64,000 nucleotides of DNA, from positions 46,544 to 110,543 of the forward strand of contig JADLZK010001213.1 of assembly GCA_015847255.1 (NCBI GenBank). The letters run 5' to 3'. Of the stretch, positions 34,539-46,213 are shown piece after piece. The position numbers were made by a program, and so were the translations under genes. Under the pieces are notes generated by a model. The model was not told the DNA's origin. It ran no database searches and worked only from the letters and a program-made list of their open reading frames with translations. This DNA is from Hyparrhenia diplandra (taxonomy: Eukaryota > Streptophyta > Magnoliopsida > Poales > Poaceae). Within the stretch, counting starts at the first letter, position 1; each line of letters begins with the position of its first letter.

Positions 34539-35960
34539 TCAGTCAACAACCATGGAATCTGAAGCACCCACGCTCCCTTCTTCTATGCTCATCTTCTGCT
34601 CTACGGTGATAGCTCTCAGCTCATCTGCTATACTCTTTTGCTCATCTTCAATCGAGATCTGCAATTCCTCAACCTGTAAAGGTACCACCACATGAACAGA
34701 CATTCCTAGATTAATCCAGAAGGTTGAATTGGATTATGCTATATAAGGAGGTTTCCTGCAGAAGTGAACTGCACGAGAACTATCAATTATGGTTTCATTC
34801 AAAGAAAATAACTGTACACTTCCTATTATGGTTTCAAAGAAAATAAATGTACACTTCCTATTTATATGTGCCAGTCAAAAGGTCCAATAAGACACCTGAG
34901 TCAAAAATTTGTTCATAAGGTTAGGTGGCTGATCATGTACAAGTTTCAAGATCAATCATATATAATCGTAATCCTAATCTGATTGTTAATTCGTATAGCA
35001 AAATTATGTGTGCTGTAGATATCTGAACCAGAAATTCATGAAGCATCACATTTATTACTCAAAGTGTTCCAAAATGTAGGTCATTGTAGTTTTGTCCTAA
35101 ATCAAGCTTCACCAACTTTGACTAAGTTTTATAAAAAAAAAGTATTAATACCTAAATACCAAATAAATGCACTATCAAGACATTCCATGGTGATTTAACA
35201 AAACAAATTTGATGTTGTAGCTAGTCGTGCAATTTATCCTATATACTTGGTACGAAGGAACCAATGAGTATATTATTTTAACTGAGCAATATATTCCAAT
35301 GTGCCACTATAATATACATGACAACACAACCTGAAATAAAAAAAACACATTATGCGTGAACTTACCACATGTAGAAGAAGGGCAAACTGCTTCTTCCTCA
35401 GTTCTAAAGTCCTTATGCATGCTACATTCTCAGCCTCCAAATCAGCTATCTCCTTCTCAAGATCTGCAATGAGTTTTTCGGTTTCTGACCGTGGAGGCTG
35501 CAAAGAAATCAGCTTCGGATGGCTTCACATTCTTCTTTGTGCTGCCTCTCAATCTTGCTCTGCTCAAGTTGTTTCTTAAGGTCCTCGATATCAGTCTTAG
35601 CTTGCAAGATCTGTCGCTCAATCTCAACCTGCAGCTCATTAAAGCTTTCCTTCTCCCTAATGTTTGCATCAACCACAGCCTTGCTTTTCAGAAGAGGTAG
35701 CTCAAAGGTGTTAATTTCCTGTAGAAAGGCCTTGTACAGTCTTTCACAGTCACTTAAGTTATCTGTTTCCTTCTCGATCTCGGTGGCAAAGGACATGAAC
35801 TTCTTCTGAAGCTTCTTTAGTGGCGGTTCACCCCTGGTGGTGGTCGTTGTCCAGTGAGAAGCCTGTGTTTAATAATTGCATCATCATCCTGTGGTCCAAA
35901 CGCATAATGTGCAGACATTTCTTCACCCCTTCCAGCTACCTTCCTCCCTTTGGCAAGCAT
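34539..35960 (-). CDS. THOC7: THO complex subunit 7 (THOC7/Mft1 family)
   Basis: THO couples transcription to mRNA processing and export in the nucleus; THOC7 is its coiled-coil subunit. Two coding exons read on the minus strand: 35960-35366 and 34673-34539, with a GT-AG intron between. It starts MLAKGRKVAGRGEEMSAHYA, continues FGPQDDDAIIKHRLL, and then a long coiled coil (KAFLQEINTFELPLLKSKAV, REKESFNELQVEIERQIL, DIEDLKKQLEQSKIERQHKE, QPPRSETEKLIADLEKEIAD, LELRKKQFALLLHV) and a Ser/Asp-rich end. Corrected length is 243 residues, close to known THOC7 proteins. Two single-base losses break the frame: near 35850-35852 and near 35511-35517, where CGAAGCTG stands for the expected CGAAAGCTG. Splicing and conservation argue that the gene is functional and the losses are sequence errors. 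Confidence 0.92.
34674..35365 (-). other. THOC7 intron with local duplication and MITE-like remnant
   Basis: TTATGGTTTCA...AAAGAAAATAA...TGTACACTTCCTA occurs twice in tandem between about 34787 and 34862. 35050-35230 contains TTTGACTAAGTTTTATAAAA-like sequence typical of degraded grass Tc1/mariner MITEs. No terminal repeats were found. Confidence 0.4.
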
Positions 35961-36900
35961 TCCACAAAGTGGGATGCAATAACTGAAACCGAAAGAGTGC
36001 TATGAGAAAAATATTTATAATCCAAAAGTCAGGTAAGGCTATCTCATTTGGTGATATAACAGAACATATACAGCTACAAACTACTCAAACACATAAAAAA
36101 TTGAAAATGTTTGTTCTGCCAAGCTGCAGAAAAAATACAACTGCATAGATGTAAGAGAACAAGTTTCTACAACTAAACCCAATACATAATCAAACTAAGG
36201 AATTGCAAAATACCTGCTAATCTCTGTGTTTTTCAATTTTCCTATGCTAAATTTTCAGTAACAACCAAAGAACGTTTTCTTACACTTAAATGTCAGTGCA
36301 TCAGTTTCAGAAAAATGAACAACTTAGTTATGCTGAGACAAGCTATTGAAATAAAAAAAAAATGGAGAAGTTTCATGTAGCTTCTTGCTATACTGTATAT
36401 ATCTCTAAATCATACAGGACGAATCTTTTGCCGACTCCATGCTTGTCGCTGCTAAACCATGCACCTGATCTAACAGAAGAATCCCCAAAACAATGAATCA
36501 TGAAAGAGAGGATTTTACTCGAATTACCTATAGTAGCAGGAGCCGACTCACACTTAATTAGATTCAGATCCGAATACAAAGAGTATGGTAGGGTTTGGGC
36601 GCACGGTTTTTCACAGCAAGAAGGAAAGACCGAGGGGAGGGCGTACTTACGAATAGCAAGTTAGGGTTTGGGCGCACGGCTTCGCGCAGCAGGAAGGGAA
36701 GACCAAGACGAGGGTGTACCTGGTGGGGCTCGTCGACGGCGAAGGGAATGAAGTAGGGCGGCAGCGACGGCCGGCTCAGTCGTCGGTGGGTGTCGAGGGT
36801 TGCGCGAGAGGGTAGCGCCGGCGGTGTACTCCGAGCGTCGGGTGGCCGGTGGTGGCCGATCGTGACGAGGAAGGAGCGGCGGCGGACGGACAGAGTCGAA
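35961..36900 (-). other. THOC7 5' leader region with a tandem duplication
   Basis: Upstream of the THOC7 start (minus strand) is an AT-rich stretch (35990-36560), probably a 5' UTR intron, since TTTCAG precedes the coding exon. Then comes a GC-rich zone. In it, AGGGTTTGGGCGCACGG occurs at about 36590 and again at about 36663, each followed by related purine-rich DNA. This imperfect duplication of about 60 bp may create two alternative leader ends or donor sites. Confidence 0.5.
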
Positions 36901-36904
36901 GGAG

Positions 36905-36955
36905 TGGCTATGTTGGGCTGGTATGGGCCGGCTATAGGCCCATGAGATTGGTTTG
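36905..36955 (-). promoter_or_regulatory. Site II (TGGGCY) cluster at the THOC7 promoter
   Basis: TGGGCT (36914), TGGGCC (36924) and GGCCCA (36937) are clustered just upstream of the GC-rich THOC7 leader. Such clusters mark TCP-bound promoters of plant housekeeping genes. Confidence 0.5.
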
Positions 36956-36960
36956 TTTCC

Positions 36961-38666
36961 AATTACCGTTGGAATGGTTGAGATGCTCGTGACTGCGAGA
37001 CAAGTCTGGGTACTGGGAGTGATGGAAAAAGAAGGGTAGGATTGCAGCATACAGGCCCGGACCATGATGGCCTGTTTGAGGGCCCGTTTGGCAAATTGTG
37101 AAAGCTAGGGATCCAAACATAAGCGATCCTCTACTTAAAAAAAAACATAAGCGATCCAAACATTTGCTTCTTTTGGAAAATAATTGAACTCAACATAAGC
37201 GATCTTTTGCAAAACAAATGAGATGAGAAGTTCATTTTTACAATTAAAATTTTGGACTCCAATGTTGGGCATCGAACTGAACTTCTATAGCCAACTTTGG
37301 GCAAAAATTCGACAAATTTTGTTCTCATTCCAAAACATGGTGTTTGTACTACTTTCTAAAAAAATAGAGATTGGTTTTAATATTTTAAATTAAATTATTT
37401 ATTTTAAATTTAAAAAAATGAAATCGATACGCCAAAGTTCTTAAAGTATATAAGTATATATTAAATAAATATCTATTATTACTTGACTGCATAATGTTTG
37501 AGCCCCGCCTCGTTTGAACATACTACCTATTCACCAAGCAATAAAAAATTAAAAGCGCTAGCTATGAATAAGATCTTGAAGTGGTGGAGCATGACACCTA
37601 CAAGTACAAGTTTTTTTTAGAAAGCCACCTGGCACACTTTATTGAATTGAAAACATCATCTTCAAGATCTTCCATATACTCGCTGTCCGTATGATTTTTA
37701 TTTCACAATTAGGCCATTCACCCATTTCTGTTGGATTCTTTTGGTTGATCCCTTGTCGACTATACCATAATTTTGAGGAACACGTCATTTGCATGTTTTT
37801 CATTAAGCAGAATAAATTTCAAACAAAGTTGCGAGACGGTAACCACACAGTTACCGAAGCCAAACCTAACACTATTGGATCCAATTCATTCGATTACATG
37901 ATGCGAAATGTTGCTACCAACTCTGAACAACAGAGACACTACAAGCCACTCCAAGCTAACAACTCCGCTAAGTGCCTGTTGCCCGCATCACACCAGAGCA
38001 CGGCCTCCGCCCTATTAGATAGCGCGCCGGTGCATCGGAGGGGTGGCCTTGGCCTCAAAAGTCCTTACGCTCCTTCCAAAGTAGCCACCCCACCGGGGAA
38101 GAAGGAGTCGAAGCCACGCCGCAAGGATTTGGGGAGCTTTTTCCGCCGCCCAGCCACCAACACATGAAGTCATCATCCCTGGCTTGAAACAATGCCATGG
38201 AGGTGAAGTCGTCCACTACACCATAATAAAATGAGGAAGACGTTTAAGACATAACACCTTCTTTTATTGAGTAGTGGAAGTGTTTTTTTCTTTCCTTCAA
38301 ATCAAGCGTTTTTAAAATTTATAGTCAAAGAAAAAGAAAAGGATAATTTAAAAAACAGTCCATTAGCATCAATCATACATTTAGGTTATGTTTTTTTTCT
38401 TGAGGTGTACATTATTCAGGAATGGAAGTAGCGAGCAAGGTCAAAAGGTATGCGCCAGCACGCAGCACATGCAATTGCTCCGCCACTTCACGAATCCAGT
38501 CCATTCAGAGTCACAGGAATCCTACCAATTCCGCGCCGTGACAACAAGACCTTCCCAATGTCTCTGTCACAGCCGCATCCTCACGGGCTCTCGTAGTATC
38601 ACTCACTCCCTTCCCATCAGGTATCAGCAACATCAGGGGAAGAGCTCGTGAGCCGCATTGAGGGCG
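36961..38666. other. Intergenic, probably transposon-derived; no recognised gene
   Basis: ACATAAGCGATC recurs three times at about 37119-37202. A T-run at about 37611 followed by AGAAAGCCACCTGGCACACT and a long frame to 38167 resemble reverse-strand retroelement debris common in grasses. The frame ends in a basic peptide (GKKESKPRRKDLGSFFRR), but I recognise no domain. 38220-38400 is AT-rich; 38400-38666 is the upstream region of the next gene. Confidence 0.4.
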
Positions 38667-41611
38667 ATGGCTGCTGCTCGTAGCTGCGACCTGCATGCAG
38701 CGGTGCTGCTCTGGGCGGCGCTCGCCGTGGACGCTCGCTTTAGCGGCCGTGGCCGTGCCGGCAAAGCTCAAGGCCGCGCCGGCGCCTGTGGCGACCGGGC
38801 CGATGTCCAGGGTGGAGGACGCCACGATGTTCAGGATATACTACGGCCAGAGCTTCAAGGTCATCAAGAACTCCGGCGACGGCAAGAGCTACCTTCTCAT
38901 GCAGGTAAGTAAAGCTACGTCTCGTTGGGAGACGGAGCTGCATTGCGTTTGCGCCACCGGATTTTTCGTCACCCAATTTTCCATCTGAAAAGGAAGTGCT
39001 CACCGTACCTGCAGAACACGTCCAAGATGGCATCCAAGACTAAGTATTGCACGGGGAGGATCAAGTCGTTCGTCATCCCCCTCGCCAATTTCTCCGTCGA
39101 CACCACGACTTCTCCAGGTACTTCAACTCTGTCGTCCAAACGCTACCTTGAACATACATGCTGCAAAAATGACGAACGTACAGCTAGAACATATATACCA
39201 AGCTGTAGTAAGTTATCCAAAACTCCAAATAAACTTGCAATAACATTTCTGAACTTTTCACACCCGAACCCATTCATTTGTCATTATCAGTTCGTTCAGT
39301 CAGCGCAAGGTAAAATATACCTATCAGTACAAGAGAATCTTTTCTCAATTGAATAGATAATTCATGACAACTCCATTTTGTTGCCAAGTGCCCAAGTACT
39401 TTTGACCTTTTTTTTTTCTCTCGTCTGTACATATATCTGTAACTGATCGGAGTAATATTGTTTCCACCTTTATCTGCAGTGTCATTCTTTGAGGTGAGCA
39501 ATGCAGGACACAAACTGAAACTCTGCAGAATAGTCCAATGGGCAGTTCCTCCTCCTGCAAGGGGAAAAACTCAGACAAATATCTGAATATTCAATTCCAC
39601 ACCTACTCCAAACTTAAGGCTAAGATAACTGTAGTTAGCTGTTACTAATATCTAGTATGCATACACAATGAAACAAGAACAGGAGAAGAAACATAAAAGC
39701 CAAGACTGACTGGCAGGGGTGAATGCTCTAAGCATATGACGTTTATTATTGAGCTCATTTCTAAATTTCACATATATATGCAGCTACTTGGAGTGCTAGA
39801 AAACTTGAAAGGAATAACATCAAACCAAGTTGCTTCTCAGTGTGTGCTCCAATCATATACAAGTGGAAATGCTCAGCTTGTGAATAGAACTGATGCACAG
39901 ACACTCTCGCAGTTTACTGCACATTTCATAAGTGATACAGATGAAGATAGAGGTTGCAACTTCGCAGCATATGTACCCTTAGAAGAGGATACACCATTGC
40001 AGGTAAAGCAATAAAAGGAACCTGAGTTCAATCTGGAACTTGTCTAGTTATGGACAACCTAAAACTTATACACTATCTATTCAATGGTTCTTCCAGAGGG
40101 CTGAGTGGATCAAGTACTTGGGAACTTTCACAAACTCTGAAGGCAGGGCTAATGCTGTCTACGATGCAGTTAAGACCACTAAATGAATCTTTATTTGAAT
40201 TGGTATATGAATAACTAATAAAGTATGGTTTTATGGCATCGGAAACTGCCATAAAACCACACTTCGTGAACTATTCGTCTCATTTCTCCAGTAAGTCATT
40301 GTAGATAAAGACAAACTACCTGTGCTTGAGCAAAGCAGCTGCAAACCTTAGCACAAGATTCAAGCCTATAGTAGCATGGATTGAATTCACACAGGTATGC
40401 TACTACAAACCAGTAAAATTGTAACTTTCTCATCCAAAATAACTTTTAGAATAAACTATGCTTAGTAATCATTAAGCGCTCTCCATATACTTTTGTAGGG
40501 AATGTGGACATTTGTTAAAGAAAGTTACACCTTACAGGTAAGGTCTCACTTTCTATTGAAAACTCCTTAAATAGTATTTAATAATCAAATAAACCAAAAT
40601 AAAGTGCACCACTGATGTTCATATTTGGTTTCATGAGCAGTATGTCACAGATGCAGGAGCAGAAATTGTTGATGCAACTATTACAAATAAGAGATTTAAT
40701 AGTTCAGATCCAGAGGATATGGACAACTTCCATGCTATTCTTTGTGTGAGTATCGACCATTCAGAATCTAATATTACAACTCTGTAATGTTAATAGTTGA
40801 CGAGCTCACTGTTGCATGTGATGTACAAAAGACCCATTCTCTTTTGGTCAGAAAAAGCGATTAATCCTGATACAATTAACATTTATAACTTGACTGGTTG
40901 TATCAAATAAAGAATACCTGCAAAACACCAAATGCTCTATTATTTGACGCATTTTTCAGTGACTTCTCTCAGTAGCAGTTAACTAAGCTTGGTTCATGAA
41001 TATTACAGACAGTGGACGTGGTCATTGATCAGACATATGCTTTGGAGCCTGCAGAGTACAAACTATCCACTTTTTTGGAGAACATTAATTTAAGCCAAGA
41101 TTCCTGCTATAGTTTTGTCTCAAACCGCAGCATATGGAGATTCGACAAAAGGATAGGAGCTTCTGGGACACTTGGTAATGGAAGCAATCCTACTGCTAAA
41201 ACTCCAGTATCATATCTTTTACCTATGTAATGACCTATGTAATGATCTAATGGATTTTTTCATCTAAAATAAATGGTGTCATAGACATTTACTCTTTTTC
41301 CCCTTTTAAGATTGGTACGATGGAGCTATCTCACAGCCTCAGTTGGTTCTTGGAGATCTCATAGAAGTTTTCTTCCCAACAGGGAACTACACAACAATTT
41401 ACTTCAGGAATCTTGCAAAGGCATGAGCTTTGTTCTCTTTACGCTACCTTTTCCTCTCATCATTTAATTAATTCGTGATGTCTCCAGAACAAGGTTGTTG
41501 ATCAGTGGAATTATAATTACACAGGAAGAAGGGGTCACAGAGATTGGCCCTGAAATGTGCACTAGGAGCATATCCACACCCATGGAGCCTATAATCCTGC
41601 CCTGCGAATGA
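38667..41611 (+). CDS. Conserved plant secreted protein, possible periplasmic-binding (TroA-like) fold
   Basis: Eleven exons fit: 38667-38904, 39015-39117, 39480-39493, 39784-40002, 40097-40168, 40305-40394, 40499-40537, 40641-40745, 41009-41174, 41311-41420 and 41525-41611. Exons 2-11 join in frame to 334 residues plus stop. Exon 1 gives a hydrophobic N-terminus (AAVLLWAALAV) that looks like a signal peptide. An extra G near 38729-38731 breaks the frame inside it; downstream the other frame reads ALAAVAVPAKLKAAPAPVAT and RIYYGQSFKVIKNSGDGKSY. Corrected length is about 413 residues. Later motifs include FTAHFISDTDEDRGCNFAAY, FKPIVAWIEFTQGMWTFVKE, YVTDAGAEIVDATITNK and VVIDQTYALEPAEYKLSTFL. 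The overall plan, including the W-x-F and D-A-G-A patterns, recalls bacterial substrate-binding proteins of the TroA type. I recall such a family in plants, but the ligand and function are unknown. Exon 3 is only 14 nt, and the last intron starts with GC. Confidence 0.82.
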
Positions 41612-42602
41612 GAAACCCAGATGAACACGGCGAAGTTGTCAAGCTACTGTACTAGCAAACCCTGGCAACTAGTTGATGGAAGCATTTAGGTTACTGACAA
41701 ACTGATCTGGACAGAAGCATTTGCAAAGATAATTACACAATCGAGAAAGATATATTGAACTTTCTTTCAAATATATTGAGTATTTAATAAGCAATTATAA
41801 ACCAAGCCCGTTGTATCCATGTTGAAAAGGAATTTGATGTAATTATCCAATAAATCATCTTATGAAACTCACACAATTGTTTTCAATATGATATCTGCCT
41901 GTAATTTGTATTTTCTTGACTGATATGTCCTACAAAAATTATAAAATGGGATACTAAGTTACGAACTGCTTGCACAGCTTGACTCCTGATTAGTCACAAG
42001 TACTTAGGTTACAACTTACAAGTATAAAACACTAATAAACAAAGCTGAACAACTCATAAGACATCATATCATAAAAAATAACATAAGCCACTTGGACTCA
42101 GATGCTGCTACTATCTTTGTGTGATACAAATAGGGGAACTATAAAATAATAAGTGGAATAAGAATAAGACATAAATAATTGTATTTTATTCAAAATTACA
42201 ATATATTTTTTGAACATGCAGGAGCACTGCTTATTTTTTTATTGAAGAGAAGAAAAACCTGTCCCTTACAAGCAACCACTCTGCCTCACCTAGCCAAAGC
42301 AGAGGGGTTGCCGCACAGTACATGACAAAACACAATCACCTGGGAAATAGAAATAAAAATAACAACCCGACCTAAAAACTCATCAAACCAGCCCACTCTG
42401 ACCTAGGTCTAGTTCTCAAAGCTTATGAGGTCAAGGTGTTATAGCAAATATCGCATTGCCAGGTAAAATTAGTACAAATATGTTTTCCAGTTTCCACCAT
42501 GCACCATGTTGTTGCTCTGGAATCAATAGCACACCCATGCAAGTGCAATTTACTTACCATTAGAGTGCTCTTCTATTTCTATAAAGAGAAGGTTCCAATG
42601 TA
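41612..42602. other. Intergenic between two converging genes
   Basis: Holds the 3' UTRs of the plus-strand secreted protein gene and the minus-strand ALIS gene. AT-rich, with no conserved peptide. ACCACTCTGCCTCACCTAGC near 42276 next to a T-run at about 42232 may be a small retroposed piece. Confidence 0.45.
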
Positions 42603-44702
42603 TTAGTTTGGATAGTCCAGGGTACACCTATTCCATGACAAGAATGAGGGGTCTCCAAGAGTCCTGAAAAGAATTAAGTGTGATTATCTCACTGTGAATA
42701 TTAGAAATGACAATTGGTTTTAATTAAAAAAACAGAAAACAACAGAATATAGCATGTTCAAGAGATGCAAACGCATATGCTGCTGGTTTTACTCTGTAGA
42801 ATTTAGGTCTCAATAGTCATAATACAACGAAAACTATTTGGCTCCTCCTAGTATTTGCGTCTCAACATTCACAGAACTAAGAACAGTTTTAACTTAATCT
42901 AATATAATTGAAAATGCATCTGCATCTGAGAGAAACAATACATTATACCTTGGCTTAATCATGTAGAGAACTACAAAAAGCATTGCAAGGAAAAGGCAAA
43001 GACCACCAACAGTCAGATATGCAACACCAATAAAATTATTTTTGCCTCCAATCCAAGATGCAGTTGAAAGGACCAGTGCTTTTGACCCTCCAAAACTGTA
43101 TGTGTTATAGTTGTTCTGTATAACCACTGTGAGTTGATCATTTTCCATAATATCTGTCTCAATCCTTCCATAGAGCTTTCTGAAAGTTGGGAGGGCAGCA
43201 GTTCTCATCCAAACAATGAGGTCTTCTTGCTCACTTAACTAAACAATTGACAGATAAAAAAGGGAAGACAATAATTTAACTAATTGAAAATAGATGAAAT
43301 GGAGATGGTGAAATTATTAAGTGTTGAAGACACAGAAACTCTCTCACATACCGGTATGCTCTCATTTAGCTTAGCACCACCTATAAGATTTCCATTCTGA
43401 AAGTTTCTGGGATAAACATCACTGCCAAATTTTTTGTTTTTGTCACTCTGCCAAGCTATATCCTTTTTATTCACTTCAATAGCTTTCTTGTTGACCAAAA
43501 TTTTATATGTATCATTGAACAAACTCCAAGCAACGAGGCCACATGGAACGATTGGAGCACCATCAGCACCATAAACTTCAGGCTCACAATCTTTTGTCAA
43601 GTGTGCAGCATCTTTATACCGCAATTGCTTATCACTGCGACTTTTCACGTACCTTGGAAAAGAATGTAAAAAGAGTCTGAATGTCAGCATAATTAATTCC
43701 TACTGACCTGACATCATCAAAGTTAATTAATAACAGTTTAATGTATGTGGCTCCCTTCTAATGCAGTAGACCTAATCATGGTATTTAATTCAACAATATC
43801 ATAGTTCAATATGCCTGTTAATGAAGTACTAGATACAAAAAGAACTGGAAGCAATTAAGTTTTCTTGATAGAATAGTTGGTTCAAGAATGTACCGTCGAT
43901 GATTTTGATAGAAGTCACCGATCTGGTAATATATTTGAATTGGGCTCTTCATATGCTTAGGAACCTAGATGACAAACACCAACCAATTAGTCCACTACAG
44001 ATTCTGCAGGATAAAAATATGAAGGTATCTTAAGAGCACAAGCAATAAACAGGGGCAACTTTTTGCTGGCATACTCACAGTTAGAGTTCTTGTGCATGAT
44101 TTGTCCGTCTTAGTGTCTTGAATGAACCCAACTTTATCAGCCAAGGGCACACAACTTGTATCATATCTATGTACCAGCTCCACAATCTACATTGCAGTCA
44201 AGTGAAAGACTAAATGCAAAGTGTAGGACAAACATTTCTTTTTTAAAAAAACATAGTATGTTTTTATATACCTCTTGTGAGGCAGAAAGCGATGCGAGAC
44301 CAATTGGAACGAATAGGATGCCAACCAGTAAGAAGGTAGAAATGACCTGTGCTCATGAAAGGTTCCTGTAAGTCTAACTGATAATATAGCAACCAATCAT
44401 CTGGAAAAAAAAAAAAACGATAGTGGTGAGGGGCCAAGCTGATTACAATTGCTGGAGTTAGCAGTGGTTTGCATGCTGGAAGCTCCTGCTGCGTAAACTT
44501 AGAATCTGCACATAGGAAGGGGCCGAGCCTTAGCCTTATGCATGCACCATTTTATTTTATACAGATAATATTAAACTCTAAAATTTCCTCGGACAACACA
44601 GCATACATTTGCAAGACAAACGAAAGGAAAAGGGGGCCAGGGGCAAATACATTTGGGTTTATTGGATTTCTTCGAGTCTTCCAGCATTTCCAATGGATCC
44701 AT
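42603..44702 (-). CDS. ALIS: ALA-interacting subunit (CDC50/LEM3 family)
   Basis: ALIS proteins are the beta subunits of P4-ATPase phospholipid flippases, needed for their ER exit and activity at Golgi and plasma membranes. Eight exons (minus strand): 44702-44651, 44505-44447, 44346-44272, 44186-44079, 43964-43894, 43652-43352, 43238-42949 and 42663-42603. Together they give 338 residues plus stop, the usual family length. Start MDPLEMLEDSKKSNKPKYSK, then FTQQELPACKPLLTP, first helix STFLLVGILFVPIGLASLSA, the ectodomain with VHRYDTSCVPLADKVGF, PIQIYYQIGDFYQNHRRYVK, CGLVAWSLFNDTY and VWMRTAALPTFRKLYG, second helix VAYLTVGGLCLFLAMLFVVL, and end TLGDPSFLSWNR. Ectodomain cysteines (SCVP, SCTRT, DCEPE, PCGLVAW) are present as in the family. 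All introns are GT-AG and no frameshift is needed, in contrast to most neighbours. The first exon (52 nt) is short but fits in phase and motif. Confidence 0.95.
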
Positions 44703-45493
44703 CTGCACTAGCAACAAAGTTGAGGGCAGAGTTAGCAAAGTCACTGCAAGAAGCAGACAAATTGATTAACCAACTAGGAACGATTGGAATCCTGGGAGTC
44801 GAGAAACTAAGTACAGTATTGTCAAAAGGCAAACACAAAAAACTGTAGAGAAGAAGTCGTGTTAGTTGACTAGAGGGGGAATTTGGGGACCCACCGGACC
44901 CCTAAACAGTTGAGAAAAAGATAATTAATGATAGAGAAAGACCGCGTTCATGACTGAGCTGCTTCTTTCGCCGCTTCACCTTTGTTGTCCCTGTCTATCT
45001 ATTCTAAGCCACGATTATACGACGATAATGACATCGACAACCCTACCAATTAGGATCACGGGTTTGTACGGCGGTCGCATGAAGATCACGACGTCTCAAC
45101 CTAATCGCGCACGAGGAACGGAATTCCACCGTCACGTGCGGCCGGCACCACCAAGGAGACTGCAGAATCGCGATTAATCACGTCCCTTCCCCATAATAAG
45201 ATCAAACACGACGAGACGTTTCGCGGAACCATGGGGACATGCAAGGACGACTGGGGGTGGAATCAGATGAAGGAGCGGCGAAGTGGGTTGGATTGGGTCT
45301 TCGGGGGGCTTACCGGAGAGGGCTTCGATTGTCCGGACGGGAAAGCAGGAGGGGGATTGCGGAGGAGAGGTCCGGGGTGGAAATGGTGGAGGAGAGAAGA
45401 GAGAGCGACGGTGAGAAACCCGACGAAACGTCGTGAGGACGAAGAGAGAGAGAGAGAGGAGTGGTCGCGTCGCGTGGTATCCGATGCCATGCG

Positions 45494-45616
45494 TGGGCCA
45501 GGCCCAACTCTGAGGACTGGCCAAATGGACTATTCTTTCTGGATTGGGCTTCCTGCGAATGGTGGCCCACCTAAGAGGAAAGCCGCAAACGAAAAAAAGA
45601 ACGAAGAGAGGCCCAA
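45494..45616 (-). promoter_or_regulatory. Site II (TGGGCY/RGCCCA) cluster in the ALIS promoter region
   Basis: TGGGCC and GGCCCA at 45494-45505, TGGGCT at 45545, TGGCCCA near 45563 and GGCCCA at about 45611. Clustered in a GC-rich zone upstream of ALIS. Confidence 0.4.
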
Positions 45617-45784
45617 TGGGATACAGTTGCACTGTGGCAGCCAATGCAGAGAAGGTCTCCTCGGGTTCTGCTGCTCCCACCATCAAACTCTCCAAGTTCC
45701 CAAGGCGTCGGCGTCGCTTCATCGTCTCTCCCACCCATGATTCCCCATGCGTCAGTTCTTCCAATCACTGATTAATACTGCTAG

Positions 45785-45792
45785 TATATATA
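45785..45792 (+). promoter_or_regulatory. TATA box of the first DUF674 gene piece
   Basis: TATATATA followed by GGGCCCGG, 77 bases before the ATG at 45869, in a position suited to a plus-strand promoter. Confidence 0.5.
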
Positions 45793-45868
45793 GGGCCCGG
45801 CTGCACGCCTTCGGTCATCGTCTCATCTTGCAGCAATAGGCTTGGGAAACTACGAATCAAGTGAAGCC

Positions 45869-46213
45869 ATGGCCGACGGCGGCATCAAGATCAAGCTCGC
45901 CGTGGACAAGGCGCGGAACCGCGTTCTGTTCGCCGACGCCGGCTCCGACTTCGTCGACGTGCTACTGAGCTTCCTGACGCTGCCACTCGGCCGTCGGCTG
46001 GTGCGGCTCGTCGCGGGGCGCGTCGTCGCCCGGTTGTCTCTCGACGCTGTGCCAGGGCGTGAGCCGGCCTCAGGAGTTCAAGTATGTAATCTCATCCTTG
46101 CTGGTTGCAAGTTGCATATGAGGTTCGACGCGTGCCACGACATGCTTCTCCGGCCTCGGCATGAAGAGGAGTTCAAGTATGTAATCTCATCCTTGCTGGT
46201 TGACCCCTGTTAA
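45869..46213 (+). pseudogene. DUF674 family protein, N-terminal piece (truncated)
   Basis: The ATG in GAAGCCATGGCC starts MADGGIKIKLAVDKARNRVL, followed by FADAGSDFVDVLLSFLTLPL; this is the conserved N-terminal module of plant DUF674 proteins, whose function is unknown. The frame closes at 46213 after 114 residues, whereas whole family members have 200 to 500 or more. Near the end, DMLLRPRHEEEFKY matches the expected RDMLLRP motif. A 35-bp segment (GGAGTTCAAGTATGTAATCT and on) occurs at 46073-46107 and, identical, at 46168-46202, which probably disrupted the original order. Family call firm; an active short gene cannot be excluded because start context and TATA are good. Confidence 0.75.
46073..46202. 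repeat. 35-bp perfect direct repeat inside the DUF674 piece
   Basis: Copies at 46073-46107 and 46168-46202, separated by 60 bp. Both encode overlapping FKYVISSLLV-type frames, though the first copy is read in another frame. Confidence 0.88.

Larger units (their letters stand above)
44703..45868. other. Region between the divergent ALIS and DUF674 starts
   Basis: Holds the ALIS leader (minus strand) and, at the right end, the DUF674 leader (plus). 45170-45760 is GC-rich with open frames on both strands of low-complexity composition, which I do not accept as genes. A GA microsatellite lies at about 45446-45462. Confidence 0.5.

Noticed and set aside
37691..38167. 158-codon frame with a basic C-terminus
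   Set aside because: No recognised domain, no ATG context or promoter, and surrounded by transposon-like sequence; kept only as intergenic description.
44694..44848. Plus-strand frame starting MDPSALATKLRAELAKSLQE
   Set aside because: Its ATG is the antisense of the ALIS start, sharing the GGATCC palindrome, and it has no other support, although the peptide looks protein-like.
45174..45764. 196-codon minus-strand frame upstream of ALIS
   Set aside because: GC-rich low-complexity frame overlapping site II promoter motifs; the true ALIS start fits at 44702.
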